A stretch of 64,000 nt of DNA from Bradyrhizobium sp. CCGE-LA001 (GTDB lineage: Bacteria; Pseudomonadota; Alphaproteobacteria; Rhizobiales; Xanthobacteraceae): NCBI RefSeq assembly GCF_000296215.2, contig NZ_CP013949.1, positions 2,473,501 to 2,537,500 of the forward strand. Reading direction: 5' to 3'. Under the pieces are notes generated by a model. It saw only the letters and a list, made by a program, of their open reading frames with translations, had not been told where the DNA came from and searched no databases. Below are positions 16,244 through 25,469 of the stretch, piece by piece. Position 1 is the first letter of the stretch, and each line of letters begins with the position of its first letter. A program made the position numbers and the translations under genes.

Positions 16244-17179
16244 ATGAAGGATGCGGCCAGCGATATTGCGGTGACCCCCGTGGATCGTGCGGTCGAGCGG
16301 CTGCAGTCGATCTACCGCAAATGGACGCGCGATACGGGCGTCGAGCAGATGCGCGGCGATTGGGATGAAGCGTTCGCGGGTTGCTCCGTGCCGGTGGCCT
16401 GCCGTCAGGTCTCCGCCGGCGGTGTCGAGGGCGAGTGGATCCTGTCTCCCGCCGCGCCGCAGGAGAAAGCCATTCTCTATCTCCATGGCGGCGGCTTCCG
16501 TATCGGCTCGATTGCCTCGCACCGCGATCTGATCGCGCGCATCGGTCATGCCTGTGGCTGCCGCGTCCTGGCGATCAACTACCGCCTGGCACCCGAGCAT
16601 CGCTATCCAGCCGCGCTGGACGATGCGCTGGCCGCCTATCGATACCTGCTCGACCAGGGTTTGCAGCCGGCTGACATCGCGCTCGCGGGAGACTCTGCCG
16701 GCGGCAACCTCGCGCTCGGCGCCATGCTGGCGTTGCGTGATCGCGGCGAGACCGTGCCGGCTGCCGCCGTGCTGATGTCACCCTGGACCGATCTCGCCGC
16801 GACAGGTGCAAGCTACGAAAGCCGCGCGAAGGCCGATCCGATCCATCAGCGCGCGATGATCCTCGCGCTCGCGAAAAACTATCTGGGCCGGGATGGCGAT
16901 CCGCATCATCCGCTGGCCTCGCCGCTCTACGCCGACTTGTCCGGCTTGCCGCCGCTTCTGATCCAGGTCGGCGACCGCGAGACGGTGCGCGACGATTCGA
17001 CCGAATTCGTTGCCAAGGCCAGGGCTGCCGCCGTCAACGTCGAGCTGCAAGTCTTTGATGGCATGATCCACGTGTTCCAGATGTTCTCGGAAATCCCGGA
17101 GACTGGTGAAGCGGTCGCGGCGCTTGCAAAATTCCTGCGCGGACATCTTCAAATCGATGATGGGAGGGCGGCACAATGA
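16244..17179 (+). CDS. Alpha/beta hydrolase, hormone-sensitive-lipase family
   Basis: A 311-aa esterase. It has the HGGGF oxyanion motif (LYLHGGGFRIGS), the nucleophile Ser in AGDSAGG, an Asp in GDRETVRDD and a His in DGMIHVFQMF, so the HSL-family triad is complete. The ATG at 16244 is used, 2 bases after the SDR stop. It probably cleaves a carboxylic ester or lactone so the acid can enter the CoA pathway. Its last codons overlap the acyl-CoA dehydrogenase start (ATGA). Confidence 0.9.
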   Translation: MKDAASDIAVTPVDRAVERLQSIYRKWTRDTGVEQMRGDWDEAFAGCSVPVACRQVSAGGVEGEWILSPAAPQEKAILYLHGGGFRIGSIASHRDLIARIGHACGCRVLAINYRLAPEHRYPAALDDALAAYRYLLDQGLQPADIALAGDSAGGNLALGAMLALRDRGETVPAAAVLMSPWTDLAATGASYESRAKADPIHQRAMILALAKNYLGRDGDPHHPLASPLYADLSGLPPLLIQVGDRETVRDDSTEFVAKARAAAVNVELQVFDGMIHVFQMFSEIPETGEAVAALAKFLRGHLQIDDGRAAQ

Positions 17180-18369
17180 ACGTCATGACTTCAAGTTCCC
17201 GCCAGCCTGCTGAAGCTGAATTTCAATTCTCGGAGCAGCCCAATCTGCCCGAGGAGCTTCGCATGCTGCGCGAGCAGGTACGCCGTTTCGTCGAGAAGGA
17301 GGTGGTGCCGCATGGCGAGGCCTGGGAGCGCGACGGCAAGATCCCGCGCGAGATATTTCGCCGCATGGGCGCGCTCGGATTCCTCGGCATGCGCCACGCG
17401 CCCGAGTATGGCGGCACCGACATGGGTCCGCTGGCCTCGATGGTGTTCGCTGAGGAGCTGGGGCGCTCGAGTTTCGGCGGGTTTACGTCGTCGACCCTGG
17501 TGCACACCGACATGTCGGCGGTGCACATCTCGCTGCGCGGCACGCCGGAGCAGAAGCAGAAATATTTGCCGCCGATCATCCGCGGCGAGACCATCTGCTC
17601 GATCGCAGTAACCGAGCCGGATGCCGGCTCGGACGTTGCGGGCCTGAAGACCCGCGCAACCCGCGATGGCGGCGGCTGGGTGATCAACGGCTCCAAGATG
17701 TTCATCACCAACGCGGTCTATGGCGACATCCTGATCGTCGCGGCCCGTACCGATCCGCATGCAAAAGGCAGCCGTGGTCTTTCGCTGTTCATCGTCGAGC
17801 GCAATTTGCCCGGCATCGCCGTGACCAAGCTCGACAAGCATGGCTGGCTCTGCTCGGACACCGCCGAAATCGCTTTCCAGGACGTCCGTGTACCGGCCAG
17901 TGCCCTGCTCGGAGAGGAGAACAAAGGCTTCTACGGCATCATGGAGACGTTCCAGAACGAGCGCATCTGCATCGGCGGCATCTGCGCCGGGGAATCCGCC
18001 AAGGCGATCGAGCTGACGGCAAACTACGTGAAGACACGGCAGGCATTCGGCGGACCTCTCTGGAACCAGCAGGCCGTGCGGCTGAAGCTCGCCCAGCTCG
18101 CGGCCAAGGCCGCCGCGGCGCGCCAGCTTGCCTATCACGCCGCCGAGCTCGCCGCGGCCGGGCAGCCCTGCTTGCGCGAGGTGTCGATGGTCAAGGCGCT
18201 GTCGCCCGAGGTGCTGCACGAAGTCGTGCACGGCTGTCTGCAGTTGCACGGCGGCAGCGGCTTCATGCGCGGCACGCCGATCGAGCGGATGGTTCGGGAC
18301 GCGCGGGTCCTGACCATCGGCGGCGGCGCCACCGAGGTCATGCTGGAAGAAGTCGCGAAGCGGATGTAG
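17176..18369 (+). CDS. Acyl-CoA dehydrogenase
   Basis: A 397-aa FAD enzyme of the acyl-CoA dehydrogenase family. The flavin-binding signature is seen as AVTEPDAGSDVAGLKT, and the C-terminal signature as QLHGGSGFMRGTPIERMVRDARV followed by TIGGGATEVM, which carries the candidate catalytic Glu. It makes an alpha,beta-double bond in the CoA ester. Start by ATGA overlap with the esterase gene. Confidence 0.92.
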   Translation: MNVMTSSSRQPAEAEFQFSEQPNLPEELRMLREQVRRFVEKEVVPHGEAWERDGKIPREIFRRMGALGFLGMRHAPEYGGTDMGPLASMVFAEELGRSSFGGFTSSTLVHTDMSAVHISLRGTPEQKQKYLPPIIRGETICSIAVTEPDAGSDVAGLKTRATRDGGGWVINGSKMFITNAVYGDILIVAARTDPHAKGSRGLSLFIVERNLPGIAVTKLDKHGWLCSDTAEIAFQDVRVPASALLGEENKGFYGIMETFQNERICIGGICAGESAKAIELTANYVKTRQAFGGPLWNQQAVRLKLAQLAAKAAAARQLAYHAAELAAAGQPCLREVSMVKALSPEVLHEVVHGCLQLHGGSGFMRGTPIERMVRDARVLTIGGGATEVMLEEVAKRM

Positions 18370-18398
18370 CCGGACCCTTCGGACGGGGGAGCACGAGC

Positions 18399-19583
18399 AT
18401 GCAGAACACGCGTTCCGACACCGCGCGGGCGCTCTACGCGGCACTGGCGTTCGGAAACAGGGAGCAGCTCGAGATGCTGCTCCATCCGGATTTCGTCGGC
18501 GAGATCGCCGAGGGAATGCCCTTCGGCATCGGCGGCCGGCACGAGGGCCCATCCGCGATGCGCCGCAACGGGTGGGGAGCGATCGGCCGGCGTTTTGCGG
18601 CACGAGCGGAGCCGGAGCGCTTTCTCGAGGTCGGAGAGACATGCCTGCTCGTGACGGGCCGGTATCGTGGCGAGGGCAGGCATGGAGGAGCCTGTCTCGA
18701 TGCCTCCTTCGCGCACCTCATCACGTTCGAGGGTGAGCGCATCACGCGCCTCGAGCAATATACCGATACGGCCCGCTGGCATGACGCCGCGAGCCCGTTC
18801 AAGACCATCCTCCTCGATATCGCGGATGGCGTCGCGACGCTTCGGCTGAATCGTCCCGACAAGGGCAATGCCATCAACGAAGAGATGGCCGCGGATCTCG
18901 AAGAAGCTTCGGTGCGAATTGCCGGAGCCCCGGCCTTGCGTGCCGTCTTGATTGCAGGGAACGGGCCGAATTTTACCATGGGAGGCGACGTCACTCTCTT
19001 CGCCGGCACGCCGTCGGCCGAACTGCCGGGCAGGCTTCGTCGCATGATCGACGGTTATCATCGCGCCATCGATCGCTTGACCAGCATCGATGCGCCTGTC
19101 GTTGCCGCGGTGCGCGGCGCGGCGGCCGGAGGCGGACTGGGCCTCCTTTACATCTCAGACATCGTGGTCGCATCCGCCGAGGCTCGCTTTGCGCTCGGAT
19201 ATGGCGCGCTGGGTCTGACGTCCGACGGCGGCAACACCTGGTTCCTGCCGCGGATGGTCGGGATGCGGCGGGCGCAGGAACTGTTCCTGCTGAATCGCCG
19301 CTTGTCGGCGCAAGAAGCCCTGGAATTCGGCCTGGTCTCCCGCCTGGTGCCGGACGATGCGGTGGAAGCGGAAGCGACTGCCGTTGCCCGCGACCTGGCG
19401 GCGGGGCCGACGCGGGCCTTCGGGGCCATGCGGCGCATGCTTCGGCAGTCCTTTGAGACGAGCCTCGGCGCTCAACTCGAAGCCGAAATGCAATCCATCG
19501 TCGGCGCGAGCCGCTCCGACGATGCGATCGAGGGCATCGCCGCCTTCGCAGCCAGGCGTCCGCCCGTCTTTAAAGGCGGATGA
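18399..19583 (+). CDS. SnoaL-like domain fused to enoyl-CoA hydratase
   Basis: A 394-aa two-domain protein. Residues about 1-125 look like a SnoaL/NTF2-like domain (ALYAALAFGNREQLEMLLHP, then FEGERITRLEQYTDT). Residues about 130-394 are a complete crotonase domain (LRLNRPDKGNAINEEM, GPNFTMGGDVTLFA, GAAAGGGLGLLYISDIV). There is no stop or start between them. Fusion of these two folds is uncommon. The SnoaL part could bind or cyclise an intermediate that the hydratase domain handles next. Last gene of the plus-strand operon. Confidence 0.85.
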   Translation: MQNTRSDTARALYAALAFGNREQLEMLLHPDFVGEIAEGMPFGIGGRHEGPSAMRRNGWGAIGRRFAARAEPERFLEVGETCLLVTGRYRGEGRHGGACLDASFAHLITFEGERITRLEQYTDTARWHDAASPFKTILLDIADGVATLRLNRPDKGNAINEEMAADLEEASVRIAGAPALRAVLIAGNGPNFTMGGDVTLFAGTPSAELPGRLRRMIDGYHRAIDRLTSIDAPVVAAVRGAAAGGGLGLLYISDIVVASAEARFALGYGALGLTSDGGNTWFLPRMVGMRRAQELFLLNRRLSAQEALEFGLVSRLVPDDAVEAEATAVARDLAAGPTRAFGAMRRMLRQSFETSLGAQLEAEMQSIVGASRSDDAIEGIAAFAARRPPVFKGG

Positions 19584-19609
19584 CCGGGCGCAGCCCCGGC
19601 CATCCGCCT
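19574..19609. terminator. Hairpin between convergent operons
   Basis: AGGCGGATG (19574-19582) pairs with CATCCGCCT (19601-19609), with an inner CCGG-rich stem. The hairpin overlaps the stop of the hydratase fusion gene and lies between two converging operons. Read on the minus strand it is followed by TTTAAAG, a weak T-run. It probably ends the minus-strand transporter operon and may act in both directions. Confidence 0.5.
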
Positions 19610-19616
19610 GACGTCG

Positions 19617-20774
19617 TCACTTCACGGGCTTGAAGCTGACCGTCGCGGTGTCGGCCTGCATGATCTGCAGCTTCTGGTTCGAGAAGCGGACGCCGGGTCC
19701 GAAGCTGATCGGCGCCATCACGCCGGTCTCGACATTCTTGGTCTTCTCCAGCTCGCTGATCGTACAGGCCCAGGTCGGCTGCTTGCCGCAACGCTCGATC
19801 GCCGCGATCAGGACCTTGGCGGCGGCATAGCCGCTCATCGTGTAGCGGTTGATCCCCTTGAACTCGGCTTCCGACACGAGCGGCTTTGCCTTCTCGAGGA
19901 AGGCCTTGCCGGCTTCGCCGGCAAAAGGCTCCACATAGTCCACCGCGAAGATGCCGTCGCCGGCCGGTCCCATCAGCTTGAGCACCGGCTCGACGCGACC
20001 GGGCCAGAAGATGCCGGTCACCGGCTTGACGTTGAGCTTTTCGAGTTCCTTCATCATCGCGATATTCTCCGCGATAATACCGCCGGCCAGAAAGACTTCG
20101 GCGCCGGATTCCTTCAGTTGGAGCATGTCGGACGAGAAATCCTGCTGGCCCTTCTTGTAATTGCCGCTGTAGACGACGTTCAGCTTCTTCGACTTGACCA
20201 CGGAATCAAAGCCATCGCGCACCGTGATGCCGTAGTCGTCGTCCTGCGTGATGAGGCCCCATTTCTTGCCGGGGTTCTTCTCCGCGAGGTAGTTGACGAG
20301 ATGGATGATCCCTTCCTCGTAGGACTGACCGACCACGAACACGTTCTTGCGCGGCGGCTCCCAAAGCAGCTTGACCGGCGCGACGTCGATCACCGTTGGG
20401 ATGCCCGCCTTCTCCAGCACGGGCATCACGGCGATCGACTGGCCGGAGCCGGACATGCCGAGCATGGCAAAGACCTTGTCGACCTCGATCACCTTCTTGG
20501 CGCCCTGGATGGTGCGCGCGGTGACGTAGCCGTCATCCTCCAGCACGTACTTGATCTTGCGGCCGTTGATGCCGCCGGCATTGTTGGCTTCCGCGATCGC
20601 GATCTTGTGGCCGATCGAGGCGGCGACGCCGAGGAGCGCCGGTGGACCGGTGAGCGGTTCGACGTCGCCGATCAGGATCTCCGTGTCGGTGATACCGGGA
20701 TCGGCGGCCAGCGCGCCGCCGGCGAGCAGCGTTGCCGCGAGCAACAGGGATGCAGTCCTTGGATGATTTCTCAT
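19617..20774 (-). CDS. ABC transporter substrate-binding protein, branched-chain amino acid (Liv) type
   Basis: A 385-aa periplasmic binding protein with an N-terminal signal sequence (RTASLLLAATLLAGGALA) and mature start ADPGITDTEILIG, the standard opening of Liv-type binding proteins. In catabolic clusters these often bind aromatic acids rather than amino acids. It is the last gene of the minus-strand operon, after LivM. Confidence 0.9.
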   Translation of the reverse strand: MRNHPRTASLLLAATLLAGGALAADPGITDTEILIGDVEPLTGPPALLGVAASIGHKIAIAEANNAGGINGRKIKYVLEDDGYVTARTIQGAKKVIEVDKVFAMLGMSGSGQSIAVMPVLEKAGIPTVIDVAPVKLLWEPPRKNVFVVGQSYEEGIIHLVNYLAEKNPGKKWGLITQDDDYGITVRDGFDSVVKSKKLNVVYSGNYKKGQQDFSSDMLQLKESGAEVFLAGGIIAENIAMMKELEKLNVKPVTGIFWPGRVEPVLKLMGPAGDGIFAVDYVEPFAGEAGKAFLEKAKPLVSEAEFKGINRYTMSGYAAAKVLIAAIERCGKQPTWACTISELEKTKNVETGVMAPISFGPGVRFSNQKLQIMQADTATVSFKPVK

Positions 20775-20807
20775 GTCTCTGTCCTCCCTCCAAATTGGTC
20801 TTTGTGT

Positions 20808-21854
20808 TCAGTAGCGCAGTGGCCAGTTCACCCAGGCGCGGCGGATGTCGTGCCAGGCACCGACTAGGCCGCGCGGCTGAAACCGAAGGAACAGGATGAT
20901 GACGAGGCCGTAGAGCATGCTCTTCAGCTCCTGCGCCCCAGTCGTGAACACCGCGTCGAGCTGCGCGCTGAATAAACTGAAGACGAGCCGCGTCGCCTCG
21001 GGAAGCAGCACGATCAGAACGGTCCCGAGCACGGCGCCGAGCGCCGAGCCGAGGCCGCCGACGATCAGGATCGCCAGGGCCTCGATCGATAGCAGGAACG
21101 GAAAGCCTTCGACGCTGACGAAGGACAGGTAGATGCCGTAAAGGGCGCCGGCGAGGCCGGTAATGAAGGCCGAGGTGACGAAGGCGAGCAGCTTGTAGGC
21201 ATGCAGGTTGATACCCATGACGCGGGCCGCGGTGTCGTTGTCGCGGATCGCGACGAACGCCCGGCCGACCCGGCTGCGCCGAATGTTGAGCGTGGCAAGC
21301 AGGGTCAGCATGGCGACGCCAAGGCAAAGGTAGGTGAAGGCCGCGTCGCTCTCGAAGCTGATGCCGAGCATCTCCGGCCGCTGCACGGAGATGCCGCGCG
21401 CGCCATTCGTGAGCCAGCGCATCTCCAGGATCACTGTGTTGATGATAAACGAGAAGGCGAGCGTCGTGATCGCGAGGTAAAGGCCCTTGAGGCGCAGCGA
21501 CGGCGCACCGACGACCAGGCTCGCCAGCGCCGGAACGAGCCCCGCGCCGAGGAAGCCGACCAACGGCGGCATATGATATTTCGACACTAGGATGGCATAG
21601 GCATAGGCGCCGGTGACGAGAAAGCCGACGTGGCCCAGTGAGATCAACCCGGTGTAACCGGTCAGGATGTTGAGGCCGAGCGCGCCGGTCACCGTGATCA
21701 GGATGATCATCAGGAACGACAGCGCGTAGGCGTTCAGCAGGTAGGGCGCGGCGATCAGCGCCAGCATCAGCACCGCCGACCACAGCCAGACCGGGGGTGA
21801 ATCGATCAGTGCGACAAGTTCGCCATAGGTCTGCTTGTAGTCGCCGGTGCGCAT
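20808..21854 (-). CDS. livM: Liv-type ABC transporter permease (LivM)
   Basis: A 348-aa integral membrane protein with about nine or ten hydrophobic segments. It carries the LivM signature region GYTGLISLGHVGFLVTGAYA and the cytoplasmic coupling loop VGRAFVAIRDNDTAARVMGI. It pairs with LivH just upstream, with a 4-base gap. It moves the substrate delivered by the binding protein across the inner membrane. Confidence 0.92.
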   Translation of the reverse strand: MRTGDYKQTYGELVALIDSPPVWLWSAVLMLALIAAPYLLNAYALSFLMIILITVTGALGLNILTGYTGLISLGHVGFLVTGAYAYAILVSKYHMPPLVGFLGAGLVPALASLVVGAPSLRLKGLYLAITTLAFSFIINTVILEMRWLTNGARGISVQRPEMLGISFESDAAFTYLCLGVAMLTLLATLNIRRSRVGRAFVAIRDNDTAARVMGINLHAYKLLAFVTSAFITGLAGALYGIYLSFVSVEGFPFLLSIEALAILIVGGLGSALGAVLGTVLIVLLPEATRLVFSLFSAQLDAVFTTGAQELKSMLYGLVIILFLRFQPRGLVGAWHDIRRAWVNWPLRY

Positions 21855-21858
21855 CGTC

Positions 21859-22731
21859 CTAGACCCTCTCGATGTCGCGTTCGCCGAACATGCCGAACGG
21901 CCGGATCATCAGCACGACGATGATCATGGCGAAGCCCGCGATCTCCTTCATGCCGGAGCCGAGATAGCCGCCGGCGAGATTTTCGGTGATGCCGATGAGA
22001 AGGCCGCCGAGGCCGGAGCCGAGCACGGCATCGAGCCCGCCGAGGATGGTGGCCGGAAACGCCTTCAGCCCGAGTTGGAACATGGCCGGCGACAGATCGT
22101 AGGAAAGGGCGAAGAACACCCCGCCGATCCCGGCGATGACCGAAGAGGCCGCCCAGGCCAGCGCATGGACACGGGTGGCGCTGATGCCCATCAGCAACGC
22201 GGTCCGGTCGTCGGCCGCAACGGCGCGCATCGCGACCCCCATCTTGCTGTAGCGGAAGAACGCCCAGATCGCCGCGAGCAGCGACAGCAGCGTCGCGATG
22301 ACGGCGATCTGGCCGGTGCGGACGCCAATGCCGCCGAGGCGGACGATGTCGCGTCCCATGCCGACGTCGAGGCCATGCGGATAGGCGTCCCAGACGAAGT
22401 TGATCGCCGAGCGCAGAATCACCGCGAGCCCAATGGTCACCATTACGGTCGCGAACACCGGCTCGCCCAGCATCGGCCGCATCACGACGCGCTCGATGAT
22501 CAGGCCGAGCAGGATCCCGGCGAGGATGGCGCCGAACGCGACCACGACGACGTTTCCGCTGACGGTGGTCGAAATGGTCCAGGCGATATAGGCCGTGATC
22601 ATGGTCATCTCGCCCTGCGCGAAATTGACCAGCCCGGTCGATTTGTAGATGACCGCAAAGCCCATCGCGATCAGGCCGTAGATCGCGCCGATCGCAAGTC
22701 CGGAGATCAGAAGCTGCAGGAGATACTGCAT
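21859..22731 (-). CDS. livH: Liv-type ABC transporter permease (LivH)
   Basis: A 290-aa membrane permease with a LivH-type N-terminus (LISGLAIGAIYGLIAMGFAV) and the motif STGLVNFAQGEMTMI. The coupling loop is MGVAMRAVAADDRTALLMGI. It starts directly after the stop of the acyl-CoA ligase, so the operon continues without a gap. Confidence 0.92.
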   Translation of the reverse strand: MQYLLQLLISGLAIGAIYGLIAMGFAVIYKSTGLVNFAQGEMTMITAYIAWTISTTVSGNVVVVAFGAILAGILLGLIIERVVMRPMLGEPVFATVMVTIGLAVILRSAINFVWDAYPHGLDVGMGRDIVRLGGIGVRTGQIAVIATLLSLLAAIWAFFRYSKMGVAMRAVAADDRTALLMGISATRVHALAWAASSVIAGIGGVFFALSYDLSPAMFQLGLKAFPATILGGLDAVLGSGLGGLLIGITENLAGGYLGSGMKEIAGFAMIIVVLMIRPFGMFGERDIERV

Positions 22732-24666
22732 TCAGCCCTCCACGGGATAGATGATGGCGAGCTCGCGCGCGAACTTCTTCTCGATCATGGCGCGGCGTAC
22801 TTTCTGCGTGGCAGTCAGCTCGCCGTCGTCGTGGTCGAGCTCCTTTTCCAGGATCGCGAACCGTCTGACGTTCTCGACCCGGGCAAAGCGCCTGTTGGTC
22901 TCATTGACGATACGCTCGACCAGCTCGTGCACTTCGGCGAGCTGCGACAGCGACTTGTAATTGGTGTAGGCCAGCGCCCGGTCGCGCGCCCAGCGGCCGA
23001 CATTGTCGTAGTCGACCTGGATGATGGCGCCTAGATACTTCCTGGCCTCGCCGACCACGATCGCTTCCTTGACGAATTCGGAATCCTTCAGCGCGTTCTC
23101 GATCTCGGACGGCGCGATGTTCTTGCCGCCGGCGGTGATGATGATGGCCTTCTTGCGGTCGACCACGGCGATCTCGCCGTCGTCGAGCACCTCGACGATG
23201 TCGCCGGTGCGCAGCCAGCCGCCGGCCTCGAGCGTTGCCGTCGAGGCCTTTTCGTCGAGGAAGTAGCCCTTGAAGACACCGGGACTGCGCAGCAGGATCT
23301 CGCCGTCCTCATCGAGCTTCCATTCGGTCCGTGGAAGCGGCAGGCCGCAACCGCCGATCCGATGGTGGCTCGCCGACTGGACGAAGGCGACGCCGCCGCT
23401 TTCGGTGAGCCCGTAGCCTTGCGAGACCGGGCGGCCGATGATGTCGAAGAAGCGCAGGGTCTCGGGCGAGATCGATGCGCCCGCGCAGAGCCGGTGGCGG
23501 CTATGGGCGAAGCCGAGGTGACGCTGCAGATTGCGGAACATCAGTACATAGAGCAGGCCGTAAGCCGCCCGGTCAGCGAGGCTTTCCTTGCCAGCCTGCC
23601 GGCGGTCGGAAAGCGTGCGGCCCCAGGCGAGGCAGGCCCTGGTCAGGGCTTGCCGCAGCCTGCCGCTTTCGCCCAACCGAAACAGAAAGCCCTGTTGCAG
23701 CTTCTCGTAAATGCGCGGTACGCCGACGAAGAAAGTCGGCGCGATCTCGCGGATATTGGTGGCGACGGTGTCGATCGATTCGGCAAAGCTCACGGTACCG
23801 CCGAGCACCAGATGCGTCACCATGCCGTAGCAGCGTTCCGCGACGTGGCACAGCGGCAGGTAGCTGACGGCCTCGAGCGGCTTGTCCGCGATGCCGACGG
23901 CTTCTGCGTAGGTGAAGGCGGCGTAGACGAGATTGCGATGCGTCAGCATCGCGCCCTTGGGCGGGCCCGTCGTGCCGGAAGTGTAGACCAGGATGCAGAC
24001 GTCGTCGGGCGAACCTTGCGAGATCAGTCGGTCGAGTGTCGCGTTCGAGTCCGGCGTCTCGCGTGCATGGGCAAGTCCGCGCTGGCACAGGGTCTCGAAC
24101 GACATCAGCGCCGGTTGGCGATAATGCCGCAGGCCCTTCATGTCGATGCAGACGATGGCCTCGACATTGGGAAGTCCGCCATTGTTGGCCATGGCGTCCA
24201 GCACTTTGTCGGTCTGCTCCTGGTCGCCGGTGACGACGACACGGGCGCCGGAATGCTTGACGATATATTGCAGCTCGACCCAGGGATTGGTCGGATAGAT
24301 GCCGACCGTCACGGCCCCGATCATCTGCGCGCCCAGATCGGCGTAAAACCATTCCGGGGTATTCTCGCCGGCGATGGCGACGCGGTCTCCCGCTTTGATG
24401 CCGAGCGACAGCAGGCCCAGCGCCACCGCACGCGCCGTTTCGTGATAGTGGCGCCAGGAGTAGGGATTCCAGATACCGTAATCCTTTTCGCGCAAGGCCC
24501 GCGCCTCGCCATGCATGGCGGCGCGCTGTCGCAGCATTTGCGGAATGGTGATGGCGCCATCCCGCAGCGAGGCGTGGAAGGTCGCCGCGTCGCTCGCGGG
24601 CGCGCTGCGGGGGGCTATGGCTTGGAGCGGCGGCAGCGTGGAGCGGAGGCTGTCGAGCGTCGACAT
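22732..24666 (-). CDS. AMP-dependent acyl-CoA synthetase (long-chain type)
   Basis: A 644-aa ANL-superfamily ligase that forms a CoA thioester from an acid and ATP. Motifs: the P-loop YTSGTTGPPKGAMLTH, YGLTESGG, and GWLRTGDIVE with KKAIIITAGGKNIAPSEIE. The size and the FAA1-like inserts place it nearer to long-chain types than to short aryl-CoA ligases. The gene lies between livG and livH and its ATG overlaps the livG stop (TGATG), so uptake and activation are co-expressed. The ORF could start one codon earlier at a GTG. Its substrate is presumably the acid imported by the surrounding transporter. Confidence 0.9.
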   Translation of the reverse strand: MSTLDSLRSTLPPLQAIAPRSAPASDAATFHASLRDGAITIPQMLRQRAAMHGEARALREKDYGIWNPYSWRHYHETARAVALGLLSLGIKAGDRVAIAGENTPEWFYADLGAQMIGAVTVGIYPTNPWVELQYIVKHSGARVVVTGDQEQTDKVLDAMANNGGLPNVEAIVCIDMKGLRHYRQPALMSFETLCQRGLAHARETPDSNATLDRLISQGSPDDVCILVYTSGTTGPPKGAMLTHRNLVYAAFTYAEAVGIADKPLEAVSYLPLCHVAERCYGMVTHLVLGGTVSFAESIDTVATNIREIAPTFFVGVPRIYEKLQQGFLFRLGESGRLRQALTRACLAWGRTLSDRRQAGKESLADRAAYGLLYVLMFRNLQRHLGFAHSRHRLCAGASISPETLRFFDIIGRPVSQGYGLTESGGVAFVQSASHHRIGGCGLPLPRTEWKLDEDGEILLRSPGVFKGYFLDEKASTATLEAGGWLRTGDIVEVLDDGEIAVVDRKKAIIITAGGKNIAPSEIENALKDSEFVKEAIVVGEARKYLGAIIQVDYDNVGRWARDRALAYTNYKSLSQLAEVHELVERIVNETNRRFARVENVRRFAILEKELDHDDGELTATQKVRRAMIEKKFARELAIIYPVEG

Positions 24667-25469
24667 CACGATCCCACCTGTGCAATTGCGCCGGAACGTT
24701 TGCCGCCGAGATAGGCTTCGGCGACGGCCGGGTGGTGCCTGATCTCGTCGGGCATGCCTTCGGCAATCTTGCGGCCAAAATTGAGCACGTGGACGCGATC
24801 GGAGATGTCCATGACGATCCGCATCTCATGCTCGATCATCAATACGGTGATGCCGAGCTCGTCCCTGATGTCGAGGACGAAACGAGCGATGTCCTCCGTC
24901 TCCTCCTGGTTCATGCCCGAGACCATCTCGTCGAGCAGCAGGATCTTGGGCTCCGAGGCGAGCGCGCGTGCAAGCTCGACGCGCTTCTGCTGGCCATAGG
25001 ACAGTGTCCCGACGACCGCGTCCCTGACATGCTCGATCTCGAGGAACTCGATGATGTGCTCGACCCGTTGCCGCGCCGCAATCTCCTCGCGGCGGGTGCG
25101 GCCGAAGAAGACCACGGCATCGATCACGTTGGAACGCAGGTGGGTGTGGCGGCCGGTCAGGATGTTCTCGACCACCGTGCCGTGTTTGAACAGAGCGAGG
25201 TTCTGGAAGGTGCGGCCGATCCCGGCGGCGGCAAACTTCCAGGGCGAGATGGTCGAAACATCGACGCCTTCGAATACGATGCGCCCGCCGCTCGGCCGCA
25301 GCACGCCGGAGATCATGTTGAACAGGGTGGTCTTGCCGGCGCCGTTCGGGCCGATCACGCTGCAGATCTCGCCGGGCGCGACCGTGAGGCTGACGTCGGC
25401 GATGGCCTGGAGGCCGCCGAAACGCTTGCTGAGGTTTTCGACGGTGAGGAGCACGGTCACGACAGCCAC
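24666..25469 (-). CDS. livG: Liv-type ABC transporter ATP-binding protein (LivG)
   Basis: A 267-aa ATPase. Walker A is GPNGAGKTT, the signature motif appears as LSYGQQKRVELARAL, and Walker B as KILLLDEMVSGM. It has the LivG-type C-terminal extension GRKIAEGMPDEIRHHPAVAEAYLG. The GTG start overlaps the end of livF by 13 bases. A GTG three codons later is an alternative start. Confidence 0.92.
   Translation of the reverse strand: MAVVTVLLTVENLSKRFGGLQAIADVSLTVAPGEICSVIGPNGAGKTTLFNMISGVLRPSGGRIVFEGVDVSTISPWKFAAAGIGRTFQNLALFKHGTVVENILTGRHTHLRSNVIDAVVFFGRTRREEIAARQRVEHIIEFLEIEHVRDAVVGTLSYGQQKRVELARALASEPKILLLDEMVSGMNQEETEDIARFVLDIRDELGITVLMIEHEMRIVMDISDRVHVLNFGRKIAEGMPDEIRHHPAVAEAYLGGKRSGAIAQVGS

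Noticed and set aside
23362..24714. 450-codon plus-strand frame opposite the acyl-CoA ligase
   Set aside because: Antisense shadow; no domain is visible and the ligase has all its motifs.
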